A DNA stretch of 64,000 nt from JAAYJT01 sp037446395. GTDB lineage: Bacteria > Bacteroidota > Bacteroidia > Bacteroidales > JAAYJT01. This document shows positions 1 through 8,802 of the stretch, one piece after another. The stretch lies in the NCBI GenBank assembly GCA_037446395.1, contig JBBIIP010000007.1, positions 1-64,000 of the forward strand, in the 5' to 3' direction. Made by a program: the position numbers and the translations under genes. Under the pieces are notes generated by a model that worked only from the letters and a program-made list of their open reading frames with translations, had not been told where the DNA came from and did not search any database. Each line of letters begins with the position of its first letter. The first letter of the stretch is position 1.

Positions 1-170
1 TTCTGATTAGAATATCAGGCGACCTGTTCGCGAAAACAACTAAGCAAAATATTTATCTCTATTTATCCCAACGCTTTGAAGGATAAGCATTATTGTCAAA
101 ATTACCAGTGCCTTCCTTTGCCAACCTGATTTATTCCTACTTTTGGTGCCCGAATTACCAGAATTCATAT

Positions 171-1439
171 ATGAAGCAATTGTATTTATTGACCCTGTTT
201 TTTCTTATTTTGATAGGATTGGCTAGGGCTCAACCGCTAAAAGATTATTCGGCAATAAGCAACGATACAGGCTTCAAAGAAAAAAGATATGATATCGAGG
301 CTGCTAGCGCAGCATTGATCGGAAAGATCAATCAGGCTTATCATCAGAACAACCGTAGCATTCTGTTGAATGATAGCCTGGCCACGGAAAGAGGAAAATC
401 TAGCATAAAACGACTGTTGGCTCATCATGGGTTGATGTGCATGGAGAGGGTTTTTGAGGTGAGTGTGCTTCCGGAGGGCCAAGGATATCGCGTTGGCAAA
501 ATCTGGTGCAGAAGTACAGAGAATACCAGGTTCGAGATTTCTTTCAACTATTTAACTGATGGCAGGTTAGACTCCGTAGTCGTGGATGCTGCCATTGAAT
601 TGCCTGAACTGGCATTGCACCCTCTGGCTATTAAAAGCGAAAAAAAGGGGTTGGACATCCGGCTTATCGAGAAGGATGGATTTGACTACTTTGAGTTAGA
701 CTCATGCCATACAACTCCTGCAGAATTGTTTTTACCTTACGGAAGATACAAGCTTGAACTTTCGCGAAAAGGCCACCCTACGTATTCTGGCAATCTGATT
801 CACAAGCAGAACCTGAACAAAACCAAGCAACTCCCCAGTTACTCACGAATGTCGTTTCACTTTTTAGCAACTGATTTTGTGGATATGAACAGCCTTGAAT
901 CGTCATTTGGGCGCATGGTGTTTTTGCCGGGCACAGGTCTGTCAACTGCATTGCTGAACGCTCATTATCAGATTTTTGAAATCATGGGTGATGATGATGT
1001 TATACGGGAATATGAAACCCTAATTCCGGGTATATTTTTGTTGAACTGGGACTGGCGCATCGGCGGGGCAATCCATCGAAGGCTGGATGTTTGTGCCTTG
1101 GGCAGAATTAAATGGTCTCCCGGTCTTCGGGCAATCAATACAAGGGTGGATCATTACTACGATGCAACACTCTGGAATTATTTCCTGGGAATCGAGGTTT
1201 CAACCCGCCTTTCATTTATTAATCTGAATATGAAATTGGGTCACCAGGTTTTTGATGGGGGAATCAATATCTGGAGCGACGAATCGAACAGTTACCTGGA
1301 CAACGATATCAATGTGCTTATGAGCCGTACCATTCTTTCGTTTGGGATGACAATAAATTTTAAGACCAGCAGCACGAATAATGTGTTGCGCCTATGGCAC
1401 AAACCGCTGATAAATCAATTGATTGACGGGCTGTAAGGC
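171..1439 (+). CDS. Secreted hypothetical protein, possible C-terminal outer-membrane barrel
   Basis: I do not recognise the family. The frame is open from 93, but the ATG at 171 is preferred because it starts a clean signal peptide (MKQLYLLTLFFLILIGLARA, then Q), giving about 421 aa. The middle part has a PEGA-like stretch (LPYGRYKLELSRKGHPTYSG, about residue 220), which suggests an extracytoplasmic beta-sandwich. The last third alternates aromatic and polar residues with glycines (IGGAIHRRLD, FLGIEVSTRLSFINLNMKLG), as in a small beta-barrel. It is convergent with the serine hydrolase downstream. Location in the envelope is inference; function is unknown. Confidence 0.6.
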
Positions 1440-1449
1440 CTTCCTGTAA

Positions 1450-3261
1450 TTATTTTTTTCTCGCTTTGAAGGTGCCATTGGGCTGGATAAAAAGCACATC
1501 GGTAATCACAGCATTCGTTTCGACAAATTCGATGCTGAAACCGGAAAGGTTCTTTATCGAAAATTTGTTTTCGCCACTTGGAATTAGCTCATATTCAGGT
1601 TGACCGGGCACAAAGAGATAGAGGGCATTCTCTCCTTTAAGATATATTTTTGCGGTCATTCCTGCAAGTTCATATTCTCCAGAATATTTCTCAAGTATTG
1701 AAGTTTCGACCTTGATCTGTGCAGGAGCACGTTTAAAAATGATTGGGTCGAGTTGTGCCTCGAGTTTTGCCGCAATTCCCGAAATATCGCCTGCATCGTT
1801 TGTTTGAAAATTAAACCTTATTTGTGTTATCGCGGTTGAATCAAATGCTCCGTGTTTGAACTGATACGGGATAAAAACATCGTAATGATAGTGTTTCAGA
1901 TAGAATTTTTCTCTGGGCGTTACAGCAAAAACCGAATCATTGGTCACTGCAATTTCAAATTTTCCGTATCCAGGTTGAGAGTAATTTCCTGCATATTCCG
2001 CCAGTTTGTGTGAGGGCTGCGTGCCAATTTTGCGATCGGGAACCTTCGATGCCATTGCTTCTTTTTCTTCGCGGAGCGACTTATCGCGGCGGTCTTTGCT
2101 GATTTTATTCCAATCGGTGTAAGGCAACCCCAACATTTTGTCCGCAATCAGGTTTCTTACGACCGAAGGCACAGAAGAACCATTTTGGTTTACAAGTACA
2201 ACAATTCCAATACTATCGGAAGGGAAAAAGCAAGTAGTAGCTGAGAATCCGTCAATATTCCCGCCATGTTCCACGCGATAATGCCCTTTGTATGAGCCGA
2301 TCATCCATCCATAGCCATAGTTGGCCAAATGAACATCAGGGTTTTCTTTGGTGGGCATCGCAGGCTGAATGACCATTTGCGAACCCATGGCTTCGCTCAC
2401 ATAGGTTGAAGGCAAGACTTCATTACCTTCGAATTTTCCTCCATTAATCCACATAATTAACCAATTTGCCATTTCGTTAGCACTGCTATTGATACTACCG
2501 GCCGGACTCATCCCGGCGATATCATAATATTCTGATTTCAAGATGGTGTTTTCGCGCGTGGTTTCGTAACCGAAAGCTTTGTTGCTGCTCTTATTTAAGT
2601 CTTCAATACAAAGATTAGAAGTGTTCATTTGCAATGGTTTGAAGATTCTCTCTGCCACATTCTCCTCCCAGGTTTTTCCAGTAATTCGCTCAGCAACCAC
2701 ACCTTGCGCCAAAAACATGAAGTTATTGTAAATCCAGGCTTCGCGCACTCCGGCTGTGGCTTCATGGTAGGCCACACGCATCAGCATACTGTCTTTCGAA
2801 TGGTTGTTGAACAGATACCAGGACAAGTCGTGGCGAGGAAGGCCGGTGCGATGTGTCATTAAATCTTTCAAAGTGATGGCATTGTCCATTTCCTTATTGA
2901 AAAAACGAAATTCCGGTATAAATTTTCGTGGTGGATCGTTAAAACTTAACTTGTTTTCGCTCCTTAATTGTCCGAGCAGGCCCGATGTGAAAGCCTTGCT
3001 GCACGAACCGATGGCATAGAGGGTGTTTGCGGTTGAGGGAATTTTGTTTTCATAATCACTGAATCCAAAGCCCCTCGAATACACAATTTTATTTTTTTCA
3101 ACCACGGCAACTGAAAAACCTGGTGCATTCCATGTGGTAAGTACTTTTTCGAGCAATTCATCTATGCCTGCCAGGCGTTTTTCGGTAGTTTGTTTTTTTT
3201 TCTGAGCCATTGCAGGCGTCAGGAATAAAATGAGAATAATCAACAAAATTTCTTTTTTCAT
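1450..3261 (-). CDS. Serine hydrolase, beta-lactamase / penicillin-binding class C fold
   Basis: A 603-aa exported enzyme. A signal peptide ending TPAMAQ opens the protein. The serine beta-lactamase class C signature is visible: SxxK at S86-K89 (GSCSKAF), a YxN-type motif (YNNFMFLAQG, about residue 178), and HGG (VEHGGNIDGF, about 332) in place of KTG. After about residue 400 there is a C-terminal beta-rich extension of the DUF3471 kind found on many such hydrolases. This family includes D-aminopeptidases, esterases and transpeptidase-like proteins, so the substrate cannot be read from sequence. It lies upstream of a patatin gene on the same strand, 80 bp away. Confidence 0.88.
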   Translation of the reverse strand: MKKEILLIILILFLTPAMAQKKKQTTEKRLAGIDELLEKVLTTWNAPGFSVAVVEKNKIVYSRGFGFSDYENKIPSTANTLYAIGSCSKAFTSGLLGQLRSENKLSFNDPPRKFIPEFRFFNKEMDNAITLKDLMTHRTGLPRHDLSWYLFNNHSKDSMLMRVAYHEATAGVREAWIYNNFMFLAQGVVAERITGKTWEENVAERIFKPLQMNTSNLCIEDLNKSSNKAFGYETTRENTILKSEYYDIAGMSPAGSINSSANEMANWLIMWINGGKFEGNEVLPSTYVSEAMGSQMVIQPAMPTKENPDVHLANYGYGWMIGSYKGHYRVEHGGNIDGFSATTCFFPSDSIGIVVLVNQNGSSVPSVVRNLIADKMLGLPYTDWNKISKDRRDKSLREEKEAMASKVPDRKIGTQPSHKLAEYAGNYSQPGYGKFEIAVTNDSVFAVTPREKFYLKHYHYDVFIPYQFKHGAFDSTAITQIRFNFQTNDAGDISGIAAKLEAQLDPIIFKRAPAQIKVETSILEKYSGEYELAGMTAKIYLKGENALYLFVPGQPEYELIPSGENKFSIKNLSGFSIEFVETNAVITDVLFIQPNGTFKARKK

Positions 3262-3341
3262 AGTGAATGGAATTAATTGTGAAATGGAACAAGGTATTCG
3301 ACAGGTTGAACTAAATTAAGTTACACGAAAAACTTTTAAAA

Positions 3342-4118
3342 TCAGAAGAAAATCTTTTCATTCAACCGAATCATTTTCTCTGCCTCATCAAATCCTATCT
3401 TAAAAATCTCATCAGCTTTCTTGAATTCAAAAGCATTAAATGACATGAGTTTTGGTGGAGAAACCACAATGTTGCACACCTTCAGGTCGTCTTTCATATT
3501 GTTTTCGATTCCAAGATGCAGGCAACGCTCTGCGATATGTTTTATACCTGTAATGTTTTCCATTGGCCCTGATGCAGAGGCGTTCACCCCAACTATATAG
3601 TTTACAAGGCCTACAAGGCTACGGGCGGGCAGGTTATGCAGCAGGCCTCCATCTACATAAATAGACTCATTTATGATTTGAGGTTTAAATAAGACTGGAA
3701 TAGACGCCGAAGCAAGAACAACTTTAAAAAGTGGTCCATTACTGATGATTTCGTATTGCCCTGCGTTGAGGTTTGCAACGGAAACAAAAAATGACTTTTT
3801 CAATGCGCTAAAATCATCCTGCGGAATATGTTGTTTTAGAAGCACTTCTACAGATTCCAGATCCAGAAGCCCATCACCAGGCAAACGCCATTTTAGAAAT
3901 TTGGTGAGTTTCTCTTTTTTTATTTCCTCAAGAATAAATCTTGGCTCAAAACCAGCTGCATGAAAGCATCCCACGATGGCTCCCATACTTGTCCCGGCAA
4001 TAGCGTCGGTTTCAATACCATGTTTTTGAAATGCTTCGAGCACCCCCAAATGTGCAATTCCCCGCGCTCCGCCTCCGCTGAGCGCAATTCCAATGTGCGA
4101 TTTTGTGCCGGTCATCAA
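3342..4118 (-). CDS. Patatin-like phospholipase (RssA-type)
   Basis: A 258-aa patatin-family acyl hydrolase. All active-site elements are present: glycine-rich oxyanion loop (SGGGARG, residues 14-20), nucleophile elbow GTSMG (about residue 43), and the catalytic Asp in the DGG motif (YVDGGLLHNLP, about residue 150). Without an obvious signal peptide it resembles cytoplasmic RssA/YchK-type enzymes rather than the longer barrel-fused patatins of Bacteroidota. It probably cleaves acyl esters of phospholipids; the physiological substrate is unknown. It may form a unit with the serine hydrolase gene downstream on the same strand. Confidence 0.88.
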   Translation of the reverse strand: MMTGTKSHIGIALSGGGARGIAHLGVLEAFQKHGIETDAIAGTSMGAIVGCFHAAGFEPRFILEEIKKEKLTKFLKWRLPGDGLLDLESVEVLLKQHIPQDDFSALKKSFFVSVANLNAGQYEIISNGPLFKVVLASASIPVLFKPQIINESIYVDGGLLHNLPARSLVGLVNYIVGVNASASGPMENITGIKHIAERCLHLGIENNMKDDLKVCNIVVSPPKLMSFNAFEFKKADEIFKIGFDEAEKMIRLNEKIFF

Positions 4119-4154
4119 TAATTACATGTCTTGTTTTTAGGACCGATAAAAATA

Positions 4155-5123
4155 ATGAGTTTCTTCTTAAATTGCCAAAAATTTTCGCCGGAAATGAAAA
4201 CACTTGAAATAATACTTGAATTTATTAAATCAGCTACGCTACTTACTGTAGGCCAACTTATTAGCATCTTTGGCTTGTTTTTTCTTTTTGGGTTGATTTT
4301 ATATTTTCTATCGCGAAGCACGCGTTTGGTTTATTTCAAATCAACAGGGCCTGTCCTGGATATAATTTTCACCGGGTGGATTGGAACTCCTGTACATGAA
4401 CTCGGGCATGCAATATTTTGCGTTCTGTTTTTTCATAAAATTGATAAAATCAAACTCTTTGATCCAAATTCGAAGGATGGCAGCCTGGGATTCGTGAAGC
4501 ACAGCTATAACCGCAAGAACCTGTATCAACGCATCGGTAATTTTTTTATTGGGGTTGGGCCTATCATTCTTGGTGCAATCGTTTTATATGCAGTGATGTA
4601 TTTCCTTGTACCAGGCATGAAAAGCTTATTCGCAGATATCGAAAAACAAGTCTTCGTGATCACAAATGGCAATTACCCTGAATTGAAAATAATCCTTGAT
4701 TCGGTTTGGCTGTTTGTTAACTCTATAATCGTTGCGATTACGAATCCGGAAAATTTGAGTAACTGGAAATTTTGGTTATTCCTATATATTTCTATGTCGG
4801 TTGCCTCTCACATGCAGCTAAGCCCATCCGATATCAAAAGCGCAGTTGGCGGCTTTCTTATTATTGCCCTGATACTATTTGTGATTAATCTCGCCGGATT
4901 AGTAATCAAGGTTGCAATACCTGATCAACAAGCATTTAATTTAGGCAATCATTTAATTCTCAAAGAATTTGTACCTTATTACGGAAAAGTCACCGGCACT
5001 GCAATTGCAGTATTTATCTATGCCACTGTAATTTCCGCCCTCAACTTCTTTGTTTCATGGTTATTGCTATCCGTATATTCATTAATCAGGGGACGCGGGC
5101 TTATAAACCCTTTTTGGAATTAA
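4155..5123 (+). CDS. Polytopic membrane protein with HELGH zinc-protease motif (M50-like)
   Basis: A multi-pass membrane protein. In-frame starts exist at 4131, 4155 and 4194; 4131 lies in the divergent spacer, and 4155 or 4194 is more plausible. A first hydrophobic span (FGLFFLFGLILYF) is followed by GTPVHELGHAIFCVLFF, an HExxH zinc-binding motif embedded in a membrane segment, as in M50 (S2P-type) intramembrane metalloproteases. Further spans occur near FFIGVGPIILGAIVLYAVMYF and in the last 100 residues. I could not identify a clear second M50 motif (DG with N/P) distally, so catalytic activity is inferred. It is divergent from the patatin gene. Confidence 0.6.
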   Translation: MSFFLNCQKFSPEMKTLEIILEFIKSATLLTVGQLISIFGLFFLFGLILYFLSRSTRLVYFKSTGPVLDIIFTGWIGTPVHELGHAIFCVLFFHKIDKIKLFDPNSKDGSLGFVKHSYNRKNLYQRIGNFFIGVGPIILGAIVLYAVMYFLVPGMKSLFADIEKQVFVITNGNYPELKIILDSVWLFVNSIIVAITNPENLSNWKFWLFLYISMSVASHMQLSPSDIKSAVGGFLIIALILFVINLAGLVIKVAIPDQQAFNLGNHLILKEFVPYYGKVTGTAIAVFIYATVISALNFFVSWLLLSVYSLIRGRGLINPFWN

Positions 5124-5283
5124 AAAGTCAGCCGCACCGCCCTCTTTCAGTGCCTGATGTAGTGAATCAATAAATCGTTAGCCGGTCAATACGAAAAGAG
5201 CCATCCCAGCGTTTGAAGAAATGAATTTCGAAAAATTTATCTATTTTCGCCGGCTTATCATCAATTCACAACCATTTTGCTGC

Positions 5284-6555
5284 ATGCCTTTTTATTTCCG
5301 ATACTTCTTTGTTGTTGTTTTCTTAAGTTTTAATACCCAATTGGCTTTTTCGCAAATTACTACCAATTTGCCTTCCAAACTGGTTTGCCCAGGAGAAACG
5401 TTTGGAATTCCAGTTGCTTATCAGAATCTTGCCAGCGTCGATTCATTTCAATTAGTATTTTCATTTAATCCTGCTGTGTTGACTTATTCCGGATATTCTT
5501 ATCTGCATCCAAATCTGCTCAGTGCGCGTTTCAGTATTCAGCAACAGCAAAATACGATCAGAATGGTTTTGCGAAAAGGTGCAGCGCTGAATTTCGATAA
5601 CGGAAGATTAATAGAGTTGACATTTAAAGCCCTGACAAACCAAAGCAACCTGGAGTGGATTACTGCCCAATGCGTTTACAGGCTTGATACTGTTTCTTTG
5701 CAATCAACATTTATTAATGGAAGCATCCAGATTTTTTCGCGAATCAAAGCAGCTTTGAGACAAATTCCGGCAGAGGTTTGCCCGGGAAGTTTCGATGCAA
5801 GTATCATCGCATCTGTGACTGACGGAACTGCACCTTACATTTATCAATGGATCGGGAGCCCAATACAAGTGTTAAGCGACAGCATCGCCCGTAACCTTTC
5901 GACAAACTCGAATTATACTCTTCGTATAACCGATAACAACGGCTGTGTGAGAGATACCTCATTCTTTGTTAAAACCAGAAAATTGAATAAAGTTGAAATT
6001 AAAGCAGTGCCGGATACAGTATTCATTTCTAATCCACGGATTGCTTTCACTGCCGAAAACAAATCATCACCTGTCATCACCAAGTATTTATGGCGTTTTG
6101 GAGATGGCGATTCTATCTCGACCAGCCAGCACGCTGTGACTCACCTTTATGCCGATGTTGTTAAGTACCTCAAAGACAATGGCCCCGAAAAGCCATACGA
6201 AGTTTCTCTCAAAGTTACCAATGAATACGGTTGTGACACAACAATAAGCTACAAGCTAAAGATTCTTGAGGCCAAAGTTTTCATACCAAACGTATTCACG
6301 CCAAATAATGATGGGGCCAATGATCTTTTCAGGATAGTGCTCGACAGCAAGAAAGACAAAAACATCAGCTATGAGTATATCAAGCTCGAGTTGGCCATAT
6401 TCAATCGCTGGGGAAAGAAAATTTATTCAAACGATAACTATCAAAACGACTGGGACGGCGATAACCATTCAGATGGTGTATATTTTTATGTATTGAACAC
6501 GCACGGACTCTTTAAAACGGATACATATAAGGGTGCGGTTCATATTATCAGATAG
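5284..6555 (+). CDS. T9SS type B exported protein with cohesin-like and PKD-like domains
   Basis: The ATG at 5284 starts a signal peptide (FVVVFLSFNTQLAFSQ); the frame is open from 5221. After cleavage, residues about 25-140 look like a cohesin-type beta-sandwich (KLVCPGETFGIPV, FSFNPAVLTYSG, GRLIELTFKAL). A SprB-type repeat follows (CPGSFDASIIASVTDGTAPY, then NYTLRITDNNGC), then a PKD-like module (WRFGDGDS). The C-terminus is the gliding-motility-associated type B sorting domain (FIPNVFTPNNDGANDLF, FNRWGKKIY, WDG, DGVYFY), which directs export by the type IX system. A surface-exposed or adhesive role is likely. The ligand is unknown. Confidence 0.85.
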   Translation: MPFYFRYFFVVVFLSFNTQLAFSQITTNLPSKLVCPGETFGIPVAYQNLASVDSFQLVFSFNPAVLTYSGYSYLHPNLLSARFSIQQQQNTIRMVLRKGAALNFDNGRLIELTFKALTNQSNLEWITAQCVYRLDTVSLQSTFINGSIQIFSRIKAALRQIPAEVCPGSFDASIIASVTDGTAPYIYQWIGSPIQVLSDSIARNLSTNSNYTLRITDNNGCVRDTSFFVKTRKLNKVEIKAVPDTVFISNPRIAFTAENKSSPVITKYLWRFGDGDSISTSQHAVTHLYADVVKYLKDNGPEKPYEVSLKVTNEYGCDTTISYKLKILEAKVFIPNVFTPNNDGANDLFRIVLDSKKDKNISYEYIKLELAIFNRWGKKIYSNDNYQNDWDGDNHSDGVYFYVLNTHGLFKTDTYKGAVHIIR

Positions 6556-6564
6556 CTCATATTA

Positions 6565-6822
6565 TCAGGTATCAAATGCCATCTTTTTTACTTGCACACC
6601 GTCGAGCATCAACAATTCGTTTTCCATCTTCCACGCCTCTTCACTGCTGCCTGTGAGTTCGAGCAGGATTAATCCGCTGGCACTGCATTGATTGTGCTTC
6701 ACTTCATGCAAACCTATCCGCGTTTTAACATTGCAGCCATATTTGGATAAAATGGCTTGTACTTTTTGGGCAAGTTCCTTTCGGTCAGTTAGATATAAAC
6801 CAAGAATCCTTAATTCTTTCAT
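6565..6822 (-). CDS. TM1266-family iron-only hydrogenase system regulator, copy 1
   Basis: An 85-aa ACT-like small protein (MKELRILGLYLTDR start). The frame extends to 6855, but the start at 6822 matches the length and N-terminus of the neighbouring paralogue. Shared features with copy 2 are ILGL-x-xxDR, a VQAILSKYG-type helix, the conserved RIGLHEV turn, a cysteine (NQCS) and the GLILLELTG strand. TM1266-type proteins are repeatedly found beside [FeFe]-hydrogenase maturation genes and are annotated as putative regulators; their mechanism is not established. Located 22 bp downstream of copy 2 and on the same strand as hydG. Confidence 0.8.
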   Translation of the reverse strand: MKELRILGLYLTDRKELAQKVQAILSKYGCNVKTRIGLHEVKHNQCSASGLILLELTGSSEEAWKMENELLMLDGVQVKKMAFDT

Positions 6823-6844
6823 AGAGCATATTTTGTGAGATTTT

Positions 6845-7102
6845 TTAATACTCAAAATTCATTGTTCTAACCTCGATGCCACCTATTGCCTTTAGTTCAT
6901 CTAACAACTTGCTCCAATCCTCTGGAGCGCCTTCAAGTTGCAAAAGAATAATACCCACCCTGCTGCAAACTTCCTCGCTCACTTCATGAAATCCAAGCCT
7001 TGAGCGGATTATGTGAGCATATTTGCTGAGAACCTGTTGTGTGCGGCCGCTTTCTTTTATTCGGTCGGCAATCAGGAGGCCTATAATCATAATTTCTTTC
7101 AT
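6845..7102 (-). CDS. TM1266-family iron-only hydrogenase system regulator, copy 2
   Basis: An 85-aa paralogue of the adjacent gene, with MIIGLLIADR at the N-terminus, QVLSKYAHIIRSRLGFHEVSEEVC in the middle and GIILLQLEG as a core strand. Both copies keep one cysteine at the same place (EVC here, NQC in copy 1). It lies 66 bp downstream of hydG on the same strand, so hydG and both copies may be co-transcribed. The family link to [FeFe]-hydrogenase systems is established; whether it binds a ligand or DNA is not evident. Confidence 0.82.
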   Translation of the reverse strand: MKEIMIIGLLIADRIKESGRTQQVLSKYAHIIRSRLGFHEVSEEVCSRVGIILLQLEGAPEDWSKLLDELKAIGGIEVRTMNFEY

Positions 7103-7168
7103 AAAGAATTTAATTTGTTGGGAATGATCGGTTAATGTGAAGATACAAGACGCTGCCTATTAAATGTT

Positions 7169-8599
7169 TTAAAAATACATGTCCCGTTCTCCATTTTTTA
7201 TTTTTTCGATACGGTTTCTTATTTCGTTGGTGGTACCGGCTCGTTGACTTTCGAGTTCGTTGAGGTTCTTTTCAATCACTTCCCAGCCTTTTGTTTGGGT
7301 TGATGGTGGGGCATAATCAACCAGGTACTCGGCAAGGGTAAGAATGGCATTGGGTGAGCAAAAACGCTTGATAAATCCTGGCACTGAAAATTCCATAAAA
7401 TGCTCACCCGTTCTGCCAAGGCGATAGCATGCCGTGCAAAACGATGGCAGGTTGCCTTGCTGGAGCAGTTCATCAATAATTTCATTCAGTGAACGCGTGT
7501 CATTTATCTGAAATTGCTCCTTGTTGAGATCCTGCACCTGCAGTGATGCAGCGTAGCTTCCAATTTCAATTTTAGTTCCTCCGTCAATTTGCGAAACCCC
7601 AAACCTCATCACCTCTCTTCGCACCTCTGCCGGCTCACGTGCAGTTAATATCATTCCGGTGTAGGGAACGGCCAACCTGAGGATGGCAACAAGTTTCACA
7701 AAGTCCTCATCACTAACAATATATTTCCTGCTGATATCCAATGCAGACGCATTTTGAATCCTCGGAAAGGAGATGGTGTGAGGACCTACATTGTAGCAGG
7801 CTTCGAGGTGATTGGTATGACGAACAAGGCCCATAACTTCAAAACGCCAGTCATATAAACCAAAAAGCGCTCCAATTCCAACATCGTCCAATCCAGCCTC
7901 CTGCGCGCGATCGAGGGCAGTGAGCCTCCATTCAAAATTTCTTTTTGCACCCCCTAAGTGATAGCGGGAATACATGTCAGGATGATAGGTTTCCTGGAAA
8001 ACCTGATAAGTGCCAATGCCGGCATCCTTCACTTTGCGAAAGCCATCAATATCGAGTGGGGCAGCATTGATGTTTACCCTTCGGATTTCTCCGTTTCCAA
8101 CTTTGACCCCATAAACAATTCTGACTGTGTGGGCAATGTAATCAGCCGAATAATCCGGATGTTCGCCATATACCAGGATCAAGCGTTTTTGCCCGTTTTC
8201 TTCTAGCGCCTCAACTTCTTTTACCAACTGAACATCGTCGAGGGTAGTGCGCTGCACTTTTCTATTTGATACCCTAAAACCACAATACTGGCAGTTATTT
8301 GTGCATTTATTGCCAACATAAAGGGGAGCAAAAAGCACAATACGGTTCCCGTAAACCTTTTCCTTCAAGGTACGCGCTCCTTGTTTAATTTCTTCAACCA
8401 ACTCCGGCTCTGCAGCATTAATCAAGATGGCAGTTTCTCTAAGACTCAGGCGGTTTTTTTCTAAAGATTTTGCGATCACTTCGCGCACCAGGGCTGGGAT
8501 CGAAACCGTAGTATTAATATGGTTCCAAATCTCATCAGCATCAATGAATGGTTTCATTCGTTGGTCTTTGATACTGCATTTTTCAGGATAGAACTTCAT
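7169..8599 (-). CDS. hydG: [FeFe]-hydrogenase maturation radical SAM tyrosine lyase HydG
   Basis: HydG cleaves tyrosine to p-cresol, CO and cyanide, supplying diatomic ligands for the H-cluster of [FeFe]-hydrogenase. The 476-aa length fits the family. The radical SAM cluster is CX3CX2C at C99, C103 and C106 (KCTNNCQYCGF). The C-terminal auxiliary cluster motif is also present (CTACYRLGRTG followed by RFCSPNA, a CX2CX22C pattern that separates HydG from the related ThiH). An in-frame Met at residue 15 is an alternative start. No hydE, hydF or hydrogenase structural gene is in the window. Confidence 0.93.
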   Translation of the reverse strand: MKFYPEKCSIKDQRMKPFIDADEIWNHINTTVSIPALVREVIAKSLEKNRLSLRETAILINAAEPELVEEIKQGARTLKEKVYGNRIVLFAPLYVGNKCTNNCQYCGFRVSNRKVQRTTLDDVQLVKEVEALEENGQKRLILVYGEHPDYSADYIAHTVRIVYGVKVGNGEIRRVNINAAPLDIDGFRKVKDAGIGTYQVFQETYHPDMYSRYHLGGAKRNFEWRLTALDRAQEAGLDDVGIGALFGLYDWRFEVMGLVRHTNHLEACYNVGPHTISFPRIQNASALDISRKYIVSDEDFVKLVAILRLAVPYTGMILTAREPAEVRREVMRFGVSQIDGGTKIEIGSYAASLQVQDLNKEQFQINDTRSLNEIIDELLQQGNLPSFCTACYRLGRTGEHFMEFSVPGFIKRFCSPNAILTLAEYLVDYAPPSTQTKGWEVIEKNLNELESQRAGTTNEIRNRIEKIKNGERDMYF

Positions 8600-8632
8600 C
8601 GTCGGCTTAAACTATAGGGAAAAATCGTTTTG

Positions 8633-8640
8633 CAAATTTA
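8633..8640 (-). promoter_or_regulatory. Candidate -7 box upstream of hydG
   Basis: On the minus strand this reads TAAATTTG, a perfect match to the Bacteroidota -7 consensus TAnnTTTG, 33 nt before the hydG start. I found no TTG at the expected 19-21 nt spacing, so the assignment is tentative. Confidence 0.35.
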
Positions 8641-8802
8641 AGATTAAACTCAAGGCTGGGATACTTTCTTTTCCTTCTTTTTTAATGGTCTGTTTGGTAT
8701 TTCTTGTCGGTTTTTGTCAGGGAAATTTCATGTGTGCGCAACTTTTCTGGTCTAGAAGTTGTTTCTTTGCAAACTCTTTTTATTAATAAGTTGACTCGCT
8801 GA

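Noticed and set aside
93..170. N-terminal extension of the first hypothetical protein
   Set aside because: The later ATG at 171 gives a clean signal peptide; the first 26 codons would place hydrophilic and aromatic residues before it.
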